64,000 nucleotides of DNA from Dehalococcoidia bacterium (GTDB lineage Bacteria; Chloroflexota; Dehalococcoidia; DSTF01; JACRBR01). The notes beneath the pieces were generated by a model that was not told the origin of the DNA, did not search any database, and worked only from the letters and a program-made list of their open reading frames with translations. A program made the translations under genes and the position numbers. Numbering within the stretch: position 1 is the first letter of the stretch; each line of letters begins with the position of its first letter. This document shows positions 1 through 7,202 of this stretch, piece by piece. The stretch spans positions 62,001 to 126,000 of the forward strand of contig JADMII010000007.1 in assembly GCA_015478665.1 (NCBI GenBank). Direction: 5' to 3'.

Positions 1-519
1 ACGGTCGGGCTGGCGGTCGCGCTCACCGCCGGCATCCTGTCGTCCGTGCTGGCGACGGCGGCCGCCGGCGCGCCGGTGACGCTGCACGTCGCCGGCGGAC
101 CGTCCGTGCCACAACTGGGCGCGATGATCCTGCGCGCCGGCTATGGCGTCCTGCCGTACGCACTGCTGGCCTTCGCGATCAGCGTCGTCACACGGTCGAC
201 CGCGGCCGGCACGACGGCCGTGGTCCTGTACGTGTTCATCGAATCGGCGGTGCTGGGCATCTTCGGCCAACTTGGCGGCACCTGGTCCGATCTGCGCGTG
301 CTGTTCCTCGGCCACAACGTCTCGGCGGTGCTCGCCGCGAACCGCATCGCCGGCGCCGACTCCTTCCCGTCGCTGGCGTTCCGGCCGCAGCCGTCGCCCG
401 GCGACCTGCCGAACGCGATGACGGGAGCGCTGGTGGTGGCACTCTACTGCCTGGCCTTCGCGCTGATCTCCTACCGGGCGTTCGCGCGCCGCGATATCCG
501 CGCGACCGAGGGCGGTTAA
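1..519 (+). CDS. ABC-2-type transporter permease, C-terminal part (5' truncated by window edge)
   Basis: The reading frame is open from base 1 and ends at TAA 517-519, so this is the 3' end of a longer gene. The roughly 172 visible residues contain three or four hydrophobic stretches and end in a basic tail with a FARRDI motif, as in ABC-2 type (NatB/CcmB-like) permease subunits that pair with an ATPase encoded upstream. No ATPase or substrate-specific feature is visible, so the exported substrate is unknown. An internal ATG at 46 exists but sits inside a hydrophobic helix and is unlikely to be the true start. The family call rests on topology and tail only. Confidence 0.55.
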   Translation, partial: TVGLAVALTAGILSSVLATAAAGAPVTLHVAGGPSVPQLGAMILRAGYGVLPYALLAFAISVVTRSTAAGTTAVVLYVFIESAVLGIFGQLGGTWSDLRVLFLGHNVSAVLAANRIAGADSFPSLAFRPQPSPGDLPNAMTGALVVALYCLAFALISYRAFARRDIRATEGG

Positions 520-622
520 CGCCGCCGCCCGCCGCAGGCATCAGCGACCAGCCCGCGCATCACCGCCGCGCACGCTGTGTTCTGCCGCCAGCCATCGCCG
601 CTGCCGGTGCCCGACACCTTGC

Positions 623-628
623 TACACT
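623..628 (+). promoter_or_regulatory. Promoter -10 (TACACT) giving a leaderless miaB transcript
   Basis: GCTACACT at 621-628 is followed by exactly 6 nt and then GTG at 635. Transcription would start at or next to that GTG. The same TAnnnT-N6-start layout recurs throughout the window. Confidence 0.55.
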
Positions 629-634
629 GCGTCG

Positions 635-2014
635 GTGCGCGACGTGCCGTCGCGTCGTTCGGCGCGGAGGGACACCGGGTTGAAGTACTACATTTGGACC
701 GTCGGCTGTCAGATGAACGTCGCCGACTCGCGCAAGCTCGCCGCCGGGCTCGACCGTGCGGGCTGCACCGCGACCGATGCCGCCGCCGACGCCGACCTCG
801 TCGTGCTGAACACGTGCGCCGTTCGCGCGCACGCGGAGGACCGGGCGATCGGCCAGCTGGGGCGCCTGAAGAGGCTGCGCGAGCGCGGGAAGGACCTGCG
901 CATCGCCGTCATGGGCTGCATGGTCGGCGCACGCAGCGACGACCTGCGCCGTCGCTTCCCGTACGTCGATGTGTTCGCGCGGCCGCAAGACTTCGCGCCG
1001 ATCCTGCGCGTGGCAGGCATCGACGACGGCGGCGGCGAGTTCTGGCCGTCCACCTTCGCGGAGCCGGACGCGCCGACGGCGTTCGTCCCTGTGATCCACG
1101 GGTGCGACAAGTTCTGCACCTACTGCATCGTGCCCTACCGGCGCGGGCGCGAGAAGAGCCGGACGATCGCCGAGATCAAGTTGGAGGTCGAGCACTACTG
1201 CGGGCGCGGCGTGAAAGAGATCACGCTGCTCGGCCAGACCGTCGAGGCGTTCGGCCGGGATCTCGGCGCAGGACGGTTCGTCGGCGCTGACTGGTGCGAG
1301 GAGCGGGGCGCTTCGGCCGCGCGGCCGCCGGATCTCGGCGACCTGATGCGCGCCGTACACGACATCGACGGCCTGGAGCGCATCCGCTTCCTGACGTCGT
1401 ACCCGAAGGACATGACGCCGCGCATCATCGATGCGGTCGCCGAGCTGCCGAAGGTGTGCGAGAACTTCAACATCCCGGTGCAGGCCGGCGACGACGGCGT
1501 GCTGGCGCGGATGCGACGCGGCTACACGCTCGCCGAGTACATCGACACGTTCGAGATGGTGAAGGCGCGCATCCCGGCGGCGGCGATGGTGACGGACGTC
1601 ATCGTCGGCTTCTGCGGCGAGACTGACGCCGAGTTCGCGCGCACGTGCGAGTTGCTCGAGCGGCTGCGCTTCGACAAGGTGCACGTCGCCGCGTACTCGC
1701 CACGCCCGGGAACGATCGCGCATCGCACGCTGGCGGACGACGTGCCGGCGGAGGTCAAGCAGGAGCGCGTGCAGGCGGTCGAGCGCATCGAAGCGCGGAT
1801 CTCGGCCGAGATCAACGCCGGCTTGCTTGACAGCGAGCAGGACGTACTTGTCGAACAGCGGCGCGAGGGGCGCTGGTCGGGGCGGAACCGGCTCGGCAAG
1901 CTGGTACACTTCGGGGGCGAGGCGGGCATCGGACAGATCGCCCGCGTGCGCATCGAGAGGGCAACCGCCTGGTCACTGCAAGGAAGAGCGCTCCCCGCGT
2001 CCGTACCCGCATAA
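635..2014 (+). CDS. miaB: tRNA-2-methylthio-N6-dimethylallyladenosine synthase (MiaB)
   Basis: Radical-SAM methylthiotransferase that adds the 2-methylthio group to i6A37 of tRNAs, using two [4Fe-4S] clusters. The N-terminal UPF0004 domain starts at about residue 16 with TVGCQMNVADSRK and holds the three cluster cysteines. The radical-SAM CxxxCxxC motif is GCDKFCTYC near residue 165, and a TRAM domain occupies the last 60 residues. At 459 aa the length is normal. Two starts are possible: GTG 635, placed for a leaderless mRNA, or TTG 680, which has GGAGGG at 666-671. The TTG start fits the family N-terminus better, so both may be used. A 40-aa membrane peptide begins 2 nt after the stop. Confidence 0.93.
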   Translation: MRDVPSRRSARRDTGLKYYIWTVGCQMNVADSRKLAAGLDRAGCTATDAAADADLVVLNTCAVRAHAEDRAIGQLGRLKRLRERGKDLRIAVMGCMVGARSDDLRRRFPYVDVFARPQDFAPILRVAGIDDGGGEFWPSTFAEPDAPTAFVPVIHGCDKFCTYCIVPYRRGREKSRTIAEIKLEVEHYCGRGVKEITLLGQTVEAFGRDLGAGRFVGADWCEERGASAARPPDLGDLMRAVHDIDGLERIRFLTSYPKDMTPRIIDAVAELPKVCENFNIPVQAGDDGVLARMRRGYTLAEYIDTFEMVKARIPAAAMVTDVIVGFCGETDAEFARTCELLERLRFDKVHVAAYSPRPGTIAHRTLADDVPAEVKQERVQAVERIEARISAEINAGLLDSEQDVLVEQRREGRWSGRNRLGKLVHFGGEAGIGQIARVRIERATAWSLQGRALPASVPA

Positions 2015-2016
2015 CC

Positions 2017-2139
2017 ATGGTCTCGTTCAACGTGCTTCTGTTGCCGCTGCTGGCCGGCGTCGGTGTGTTCGCGCTCGTCGGGCTGATCTGGAACCTCACC
2101 GAGGGCTACTTCGAGGAGCGGCGCAAGGATCAGCGATAA
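2017..2139 (+). CDS. Small single-span membrane protein (40 aa)
   Basis: ATG 2017 follows the miaB stop by 2 nt, and the frame closes at TAA 2137-2139. The translation has one hydrophobic helix of about 25 residues, followed by WNLTEGYFEERRKDQR. This is a typical N-out/C-in single-span peptide with a charged cytoplasmic tail. The next gene starts 9 nt later, so it sits inside a miaB-orf-nudix transcription unit. The composition is protein-like and not a shadow of another frame. Its function is unknown, and the call rests on position, helix and charged tail. Confidence 0.6.
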   Translation: MVSFNVLLLPLLAGVGVFALVGLIWNLTEGYFEERRKDQR

Positions 2140-2148
2140 GGCCTCTCC

Positions 2149-2814
2149 GTGGCGACGCACAGCATTCCCGCCCCGCCACCGCTGACGGCCGTCGTCGTCG
2201 TGATCTTCACTGTGGTCGAAGACGACCTGCACGTCCTGCTGGTCCACCGAAGCGAGGCGCACTACGCGGGCTACTGGGCGCTGCCGGGCGGCCTGCTCGC
2301 CGACGGAGAGACACTGGACCGGGCGGCGGCGCGCAAGCTGCTCGACGAGACCGGCGTGCACGATGTCTACCTCGAGCAGCTGTACACCTTCGGCGAACTG
2401 TCGCGCGGCGACGGCGCGCAGCGCGCTGTCGCCGTGACTTACTTCGCGCTCGTGCAGCACGAACAGGTGCGCCTGGCCGTGCGCACGTCATGGCAGCCCG
2501 GCTGGCACAGCGTCTACAAGCTGCCGGAGCTCGCGTTCGACAACAACGCCGTCGTCGATTATGCGCTGCGCCGCCTGCGCTCGAAGCTCGAGTACACGAA
2601 CGTCGCCTACAGCCTGCTGCCACGGCAGTTCACGCTGAGCGAGCTGCAGCAGGTGTACGAGGCGATCCTCGACCGGGAGATGGACAAGCGGAACTTCCGC
2701 CGGCGCATGCTCTCGCTCGGCGTGATCAAGCCCGCGGGCGGCCAGCGCATGGCCGGCGCGCACCGGCCGGCGCAGCTGTACACCTTCACCAAGCGCGAGC
2801 CGGCTGTGGTGTGA
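2149..2814 (+). CDS. Nudix-domain protein with C-terminal winged helix, NrtR-like regulator
   Basis: Residues 12-145 form a Nudix fold and residues 150-220 a winged helix, the architecture of NrtR-type regulators that sense ADP-ribose-like NAD metabolites. The Nudix box region GGLLADGETLDRAAARKLLD keeps G and the first E, but the REUxEE core reads RKLLDE. This suggests ligand binding rather than full hydrolase activity. YLEQLYTFGE and AVTYFALV match the family pattern. The start is GTG 2149, with AAGG at 2138-2141. No NAD-biosynthesis gene is adjacent, so the regulated target is unknown. ADP-ribose pyrophosphatase activity cannot be excluded. Confidence 0.75.
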   Translation: MATHSIPAPPPLTAVVVVIFTVVEDDLHVLLVHRSEAHYAGYWALPGGLLADGETLDRAAARKLLDETGVHDVYLEQLYTFGELSRGDGAQRAVAVTYFALVQHEQVRLAVRTSWQPGWHSVYKLPELAFDNNAVVDYALRRLRSKLEYTNVAYSLLPRQFTLSELQQVYEAILDREMDKRNFRRRMLSLGVIKPAGGQRMAGAHRPAQLYTFTKREPAVV

Positions 2815-2985
2815 TGCGGGGCGGCGCGGCGCAGGCGCGGCGGCCGGCCACGCGCGCGACGAGCGGTGGAGCGGCTCCGCGATCGGCTGTACGTCACGCC
2901 GGCGCGGTGCGTCGCGCCGCGTTCGCACGGCGATGCAGCTACACTGTGCCAGGCCCCGTGAACGCGCGCGGGCAACGCTCTACGC

Positions 2986-3020
2986 GCCTGCGTAGCTCAG
3001 CGGTGAGCAGTTGTTTCGTA
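2986..3020 (+). pseudogene. Truncated tRNA-Thr(CGT) 5' half
   Basis: These 35 bases match the 5' half of the intact tRNA-Thr at 6530-6604: acceptor strand GCCTGCG versus GCCGGCG, the same D stem, a D loop lacking one A, and the anticodon loop up to TTCGTA. After that similarity stops and no 3' half follows. A TACACT -10 lies 40 nt upstream at 2940-2945, as expected for a former tRNA promoter. The sequence from 2815 to the insertion element holds no coding frame I can support. Confidence 0.75.
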
Positions 3021-3077
3021 CGCCTCCCCATGCCCAGCGCTGTGCTCCAGACGTGAATCCCGCACGATAAAACCGAG

Positions 3078-3092
3078 CAGTTATCTGGTCTA
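3078..3092 (+). repeat. 15-bp direct repeat, left copy (CAGTTATCTGGTCTA)
   Basis: Identical to 6498-6512, 3,420 bp away. A second shared block, AGCGCTGTGCTC, lies at 3036-3047 and 6474-6485 in the same order before each copy. The left copy follows the broken tRNA half and the right copy precedes the intact tRNA, so together they bracket the IS630/MerR segment. Confidence 0.7.
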
Positions 3093-3116
3093 CGCGCGCC
3101 ACTTCGAACCATACAC

Positions 3117-4205
3117 CTAGTGTAGTGCTTCTAACGCTTCTTTAGCTCTGCCGATCTTGTCGAGGATCGTTTGGACGGATGCGGTCCAGACGAACGGCTT
3201 GGGGTGCTCGTTGCGCTGAGTGAGGTACGCATCGATTGCTGCCTCCAACTCCTTCACGGTACGGAAGACGCCACGGCGCAACCGCTTCTGCGTGAGCTTG
3301 CCGAAGAAGCGCTCGACGAGGTTCAACCACGACGCGGACGTGGGCGTGAAGTGCATGTGGATACGGGGATGTCGGATGAGCCAGCGCTCCACCGCCGGAT
3401 GTTTGTGCGTCGCATAGTTGTCGACGATGAGATGGAGGTCCAGGTCGGCCGGTGTCGAGCGATCGATCAGCCGAAGGAAGGCGAGGAACTCGTCATGCCG
3501 GTGGCGCGGCATGCAGGTGCCGATCACGTCGCCGGTGAGCACGTTGAGGCCTGCGAAGAGCGTCGTCGTCCCGTTGCGCTTGTAATCGTGCGTCATCGTC
3601 CCGGCGCGGCCGCGCTTCATCGGTAACCCGGGCTGCGTGCGGTCGAGCGCCTGGATCTGGCTCTTCTCATCGACAGAGAACACGAGCGCCTTCTTCGGCG
3701 GATCGATGTAGAGGCCGACCACGTCGTGCAACTTCTCGATGAATTGAGGGTCTCGCGACAGCTTGAACGTCTCGACCCGGTGCGGCTGGAGCCCGTGCGC
3801 CTTCCAGATGCGCAGCACGCTCGTGTCGCTGATCCCGGCCACCGCTGCCATGCTGCGCGTGCTCCAGTGCGTCGCATCGGCCGGCTTCTCGCGCAGCGTC
3901 AGCTCAACGACACCAGCGATCGTCGCCACACTCAGCTGCGGTTTGCGCCCGGGCCGAGGCGCGTCCTTCAGCAAACCGGGAACACCCGCAGATGCGTACC
4001 GGTTGCGCCACAAGCTAATCGTTGGCGTCGTCGTGTCGAGTCGCTGCATGATCTCGCCCGTCGGTGTACCGTCTCCACTGAGCAGGACGATCTTCGCCCG
4101 CAAGGCGACCTTCTGCGGCGTGTTGCGCCCCTGCGCGAGCCGCTCGAGCTCTGTCCGATTCGCTGCCGAAACGTCGACGTGCTTGCTGCGTCTCATGCCC
4201 AGCAT
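3117..4205 (-). CDS. IS630-family transposase
   Basis: A 362-aa DDE transposase. The N-terminal 110 residues are a helix-turn-helix region (QRLDTTTPTISLWRNRY). The catalytic triad is visible as VDEKSQIQALDR, LIVDNYATHKH and LNLVERFFGKL. No frameshift or internal stop is present, so the element looks recently active. The last codon of the element is followed by TA of the target duplication plus the flanking G, which together make the TAG stop. The element therefore lacks its own stop codon. Start ATG 4205 lies close to the right inverted repeat. Confidence 0.92.
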   Translation of the reverse strand: MLGMRRSKHVDVSAANRTELERLAQGRNTPQKVALRAKIVLLSGDGTPTGEIMQRLDTTTPTISLWRNRYASAGVPGLLKDAPRPGRKPQLSVATIAGVVELTLREKPADATHWSTRSMAAVAGISDTSVLRIWKAHGLQPHRVETFKLSRDPQFIEKLHDVVGLYIDPPKKALVFSVDEKSQIQALDRTQPGLPMKRGRAGTMTHDYKRNGTTTLFAGLNVLTGDVIGTCMPRHRHDEFLAFLRLIDRSTPADLDLHLIVDNYATHKHPAVERWLIRHPRIHMHFTPTSASWLNLVERFFGKLTQKRLRRGVFRTVKELEAAIDAYLTQRNEHPKPFVWTASVQTILDKIGRAKEALEALH

Positions 4206-4241
4206 GATATCATAACTGAAGATATATCGGAAGCGCTACAC
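3120..4241 (-). mobile_element. Intact IS630-family insertion sequence, 1,122 bp
   Basis: The terminal inverted repeats are GTGTAGTGCTTC (3120-3131) and, at the other end, the complement of GAAGCGCTACAC (4230-4241): 12 bp with one mismatch. Each end is flanked by TA (3118-3119 and 4242-4243), the dinucleotide duplicated by the IS630/Tc1-mariner group. One full-length transposase fills the element. Its right end cuts a minus-strand reading frame at 4244. Confidence 0.9.
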
Positions 4242-4458
4242 TAGTGAGCTTGTCCAGCGCCTTGGCAACCTCCAGTTCGTCAGGCCGGAAGGACTTCGTG
4301 TCGTAGCAGGGGTGGCCGGCGTTCTCGAATTCTTTGGTCACCGACCCGGACGGCTGGTAAGGACCAACCGTGTACATAACTTCGACTGGATCCGCCAGTT
4401 CGTGCAGTTGGACGTGCATTTCGTATGCCGCTACCACCTCCACGGCGACGGTTTGCAT
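4242..4458 (-). pseudogene. Hypothetical protein fragment, 3' end cut by the IS630 element
   Basis: From ATG 4458 the minus frame gives about 70 protein-like residues (for example VEVMYTVGPYQPSGSV and CYDTKSFRPDELEVAKALDK) before running into the insertion element, where it is read on for a few codons. The base composition is less GC-extreme than its neighbours, which may point to transfer. There is no ribosome-binding site before 4458, so the N-terminus may also be missing. I do not recognise the family. Confidence 0.45.
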
Positions 4459-4478
4459 TCCGCGCGGGCCGGCCCGAG

Positions 4479-4916
4479 GCGTGCGACTGGTACATCGAGA
4501 CGGAACTGATCGCAGTCGCGGGCGGCGAATGGCGCGTGCGCGACGGCTACGTCGATGTCTACGTGCACGACGGCGCGCGGTACGACGTCGAAGACGTGTG
4601 CGAGCTGGCCGCCGGTCTCGTCACCGGCCAGATTACGCAGGCCGAGCTCATCGATGTGCTGCGCGCGCTCGACCGGCTGTGCGAGGCGCTGCGCGCGCAC
4701 GGCTGCTCGGGGCATGAGTTGCCGCGCGCGTTCGCGCCGTCGTTACCGGCGCCGCGCATCGCCCGCGGCGCCGACGGCGGTTCTCGGTGCGAGGCTACGT
4801 GTGAACTCGCGAAGGCGCGAGAACCACAGGCTCGCTCTCGGTTGGAGGCGCGCCGGCGGTTCGCGGCGCGCCGGCGTCCGCTCACTCCTTCTCGACGGGG
4901 TACTGCACTTCGGTGA
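4479..4916 (+). pseudogene. DUF402 (FomD-like) domain remnant, N-terminus missing
   Basis: The plus frame from about 4479 reads CDWYIETELI, then RVRDGYVDVYVHDG, then a helical tail with ITQAELIDVLRALDRL. This resembles the C-terminal half of DUF402/FomD-like phosphatase-related proteins (W-Y-x-[DE] followed by the xxLDVxV strand). No matching N-terminal half lies upstream, where the frame enters unrelated sequence around 4460. This indicates a rearrangement junction. The frame runs on without similarity to TGA 4914-4916, overlapping the end of merR. Probably non-functional. Confidence 0.5.
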
Positions 4917-5700
4917 CGCTGTCGCCCGGGCGCGCGGCATCGTGCCGGACGTAGATCTCCCGCGACGGGCCGGTGATGCGATAGCCGTTCGCGTCGATCC
5001 AGCGCAGCAGCGCGGGGTGCAGTTTCGTGAAGCCGGCGAAGTCGCCGTGGTGCACGGCTGACGCGAAGGTGCCGCCCGCGAGCTCGTAGACCTTCACGCG
5101 ATCGCTCTCCGGCACGGCTCGATTGATCGGCACGACGGCCTCGGCGTCTTCGTCCGTGTAGGTGTCTGCCGTCGTATGCCAGAGCGCCAGGCACGGCTCC
5201 AGGTCCTTGCCGCCGTGCGTGCTGACGTGCGCGGACGTCTCGCTGTACGCCGTGCGGAGCAGCGCCGGCACCATGTCGTTCTTCGGGATGTGGATGCGGC
5301 AGGCGGCGACCAGCATCGGCTGCACGGTCTTCAGTGCGACGTCGTATTCGGGCATGTTGTCCTCCTGTTCGATATCCCGCAATCGGGCTTCAATACGGGC
5401 CATCCGCCCCTGATCCTCGTGCAATCGATGCTCCGCCTCCGCCCGCGCGAGCATCAGCATCCCGCGCAGTTGCTCGTGCGTGACGCCGTCGTTCAGGACG
5501 CGCGCGATCTGCTCGAGAGAGAAGCCAAGATCCCGCAGGGCGAGCAGCCTGTTGAGGCGCGGGAGCTGCTCGACGGCGTAGTAGCGGTAGCCGGTGAATG
5601 CATCGACGCGCGCCGGCGTGATCAGCCCCAGCTCGTCGTAGTAGCGCAACGTCTTCACGGGCAGCTGGCAGAGGCGGGCGAAGTCACCGATCTTGAGCAT
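4882..5700 (-). CDS. MerR-family transcriptional activator with GyrI-like effector domain
   Basis: Residues 1-70 are a MerR winged helix (KIGDFARLCQLPVKTLRYYD, then GYRYYAVEQLPRLN). A dimerisation coil spans about 75-112, and residues 118-272 form a GyrI/AraC-type effector-binding domain, as in BmrR/TipA-like regulators of multidrug response. Such proteins twist over-long promoter spacers into active form upon ligand binding. Its own promoter has exactly that 19-bp spacer, so autoregulation is likely. No efflux pump is adjacent; the genes on both sides are broken, so the original partner may be lost. The transcript appears leaderless, starting at ATG 5700. Confidence 0.88.
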   Translation of the reverse strand: MLKIGDFARLCQLPVKTLRYYDELGLITPARVDAFTGYRYYAVEQLPRLNRLLALRDLGFSLEQIARVLNDGVTHEQLRGMLMLARAEAEHRLHEDQGRMARIEARLRDIEQEDNMPEYDVALKTVQPMLVAACRIHIPKNDMVPALLRTAYSETSAHVSTHGGKDLEPCLALWHTTADTYTDEDAEAVVPINRAVPESDRVKVYELAGGTFASAVHHGDFAGFTKLHPALLRWIDANGYRITGPSREIYVRHDAARPGDSVTEVQYPVEKE

Positions 5701-5706
5701 GGCGGC

Positions 5707-5737
5707 ACTGTAGGCCCTCCCGCCGGGGGAGAGTCAA
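5707..5737 (-). promoter_or_regulatory. MerR-type promoter/operator with 19-bp spacer
   Basis: On the minus strand TTGACT (5737-5732) and TACAGT (5712-5707) are separated by 19 bp instead of 17. The spacer contains an imperfect dyad, CTCCC-N5-GGGAG. This is the signature layout of MerR-regulated promoters. The -10 ends 6 nt before the merR ATG, so the message would have no leader. Confidence 0.8.
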
Positions 5738-6440
5738 GGGGGCTGTGCGATCTGGTATGCCACCGTCGCTTTCAGCGGCTGTCCGAAGTTACTCCCCATG
5801 CGTTGAACCGCCCGGTGCGCCCTGGAGGATGTGACGGAGGCGCTGCTTTTCGTTGCGGCAGATCCGTGTGTGTCCGAATTCGCCGCAGAGGGCGTAACAT
5901 CCCCCGGGGGGAGTAGGATACGCTCCTCAGGGAGAGGTAACGAGTATGCAACATGCGAAGATGGGTGGATCAGGCCGGTGACAGCGGACGGCTTCGCACA
6001 GCCGGCGACGGTGCTGTTCCCGGAGAAATTCGGGCTCACGTCTATCGATACCTTCAACGTACCGCAGCCCGGCCTGCTCGCCATTGCTGAGCGCGTCGCC
6101 ATGGCCAGCGGAGCGGGAAACTGCGCGTACTCGTCGCCGCCGCGGTCGTCGCTGGGCTTCTCGCCGGGATCGCATCGCCCCAACGCGTCAGGGGTTCAGC
6201 TACAGGCAACGCCATGGAGAATGATGCGCCGGTCACTGGTAACAGCACGACGCGCAACACGGGGCTGTACCCGACGGGCTACTGCAGCGGGGTCTGCGCC
6301 TACTACCAGAACAATTTTGCGAACAACTACACCCGCAAGCTCGTGTGGTCCGAGGGCAGCAGAATCCTGGGGAATGCGGCGATCTGTACAGGCCCGCGGG
6401 CTGTGCATGCAACCGGCGGCCCCTTCGGTCGTGCAAGGAT
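5738..6440. other. Intergenic region without a confident gene
   Basis: No frame here has both a start and convincing coding character over its length. The only protein-like stretch is the possible decayed secreted peptide described separately from 6101 onward. The region lies inside the segment bracketed by the 15-bp repeats. Confidence 0.5.
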
Positions 6441-6451
6441 GTGCGCTTCGC

Positions 6452-6457
6452 TATACT
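6452..6457 (+). promoter_or_regulatory. -10 element (TATACT) of tRNA-Thr
   Basis: TATACT lies 72 nt before the tRNA. The -35 (around 6431) is weak. The layout parallels TACACT before the broken tRNA half at 2940. Confidence 0.5.
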
Positions 6458-6497
6458 GCCGCCGCCACGCGCGAGCGCTGTGCTCTGCGCGATTCCA

Positions 6498-6512
6498 CAG
6501 TTATCTGGTCTA
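6498..6512 (+). repeat. 15-bp direct repeat, right copy (CAGTTATCTGGTCTA)
   Basis: Identical to 3078-3092. It lies 17 nt before the intact tRNA-Thr. See the left copy for the shared upstream block. Confidence 0.7.
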
Positions 6513-6529
6513 GCCAGATTCAGACCGAT

Positions 6530-6604
6530 GCCGGCGTAGCTCAGCGGTAGAGCAGCTGTTTCGTAAACAGCAGGTCACGGGTTCGAATCCCATCGCCGGC
6601 TCCA
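6530..6604 (+). tRNA. tRNA-Thr (anticodon CGT)
   Basis: Cloverleaf: acceptor GCCGGCG (6530-6536) pairs with CGCCGGC (6594-6600). The D arm is GCTC/GAGC and the anticodon stem GCTGT/ACAGC, with loop TTCGTAA giving anticodon CGT (codon ACG). The T loop is TTCGAAT. One T-stem pair is mismatched (C-A). CCA is encoded at 6602-6604. A strong terminator follows. Confidence 0.95.
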
Positions 6605-6619
6605 TCCAGCATCACGCGA

Positions 6620-6647
6620 CACGGCGCCCGAAGCCTCGGGCGCCGTG
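6620..6647 (+). terminator. Terminator hairpin after tRNA-Thr
   Basis: A perfect 12-bp stem CACGGCGCCCGA / TCGGGCGCCGTG with a 4-nt loop (AGCC), followed by TTGG. The T-run is weak but the stem is very stable. Confidence 0.8.
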
Positions 6648-6719
6648 TTGGCGTTCCGGGGATGCCCGGCGTCACGACCGTCGGAGCCCGACGATCTCCC
6701 GATCGCGGCGGCGCCACGC

Positions 6720-7088
6720 TCAGTGCTTGCGACGGGCGCGGTACTCCTGGGCGTACTCGCGGCGCGCTTCCTTCGCCTTCGTGCGCGCCTGCGCAGCCGT
6801 CTTCGCCACCTTGCCGCCGGCTGTCGGCGCCCGCGGCTCTTCCGTCGATGTGTGGCGGGTCGTCGGGCCGCGCGCGGCCTGCGGGTCCGAGGGGCCGCGT
6901 TCCGCCTTCTCCTGCCAACGGTCGCCGCTCTTCTCGTACTCGTGCTTCAACGCAGCGAACGCGACGCGATGCGCGCGGCCGCCCTCGCCGTAGGTCTTCA
7001 CCGCGCTGTCGTGCGCCTTCGCCCATAGCTGCCGGGCGTGCTTCGGCGAGCGTTCGAGGGTGCGCGGCAGTTCCTTCCGTCCAGGCAT
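6720..7088 (-). CDS. chaB: ChaB family protein
   Basis: The N-terminal 60 residues match ChaB: GRKELPRTLERSPKHARQLW, then SAVKTYGEGGRAHRVAFAAL and KHEYEKSGDRWQEK. ChaB is annotated as a regulator of ChaA-type cation antiport, though the role is poorly defined. The C-terminal half is a lysine/arginine-rich extension of about 55 residues with low complexity (TKAKEARREYAQEYRARRKH), longer than the short enteric ChaB. ATG 7088 is preferred over GTG 7097 because GGAGG at 7097-7101 lies 8 nt before it. It is a single gene with no cation antiporter nearby. Confidence 0.82.
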   Translation of the reverse strand: MPGRKELPRTLERSPKHARQLWAKAHDSAVKTYGEGGRAHRVAFAALKHEYEKSGDRWQEKAERGPSDPQAARGPTTRHTSTEEPRAPTAGGKVAKTAAQARTKAKEARREYAQEYRARRKH

Positions 7089-7202
7089 CTTCGTCACCTC
7101 CCGCGTACAGTGTGCCGCCGCAATCGTTGCGCACGCGTGACGCGACGGACGCTGCGCGCTGCGATCGGGATTCAGGCTCGCCGTTCGCGGGCGATCACGC
7201 CG

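Larger units (their letters stand above)
6101..6513 (+). pseudogene. Possible decayed secreted protein (frameshifted signal peptide)
   Basis: One frame encodes a textbook hydrophobic signal sequence (LRVLVAAAVVAGLLAGIA, from 6121). It continues into a Cys/Asn/Tyr-rich segment with TGYCSGVCAYYQNNFANNY. That frame has no ATG, GTG or TTG after the stop at 6088-6090. ATG 6101 lies one frame off, so a single-base shift near 6118 would join start and signal peptide. The 3' part overlaps the tRNA-Thr promoter and loses protein character. Family unknown; probably a remnant. Confidence 0.3.

Noticed and set aside
5831-6550. A 239-codon plus-strand frame downstream of merR
   Set aside because: Crosses the tRNA-Thr promoter and tRNA, lacks a ribosome site and has mixed shadow composition.
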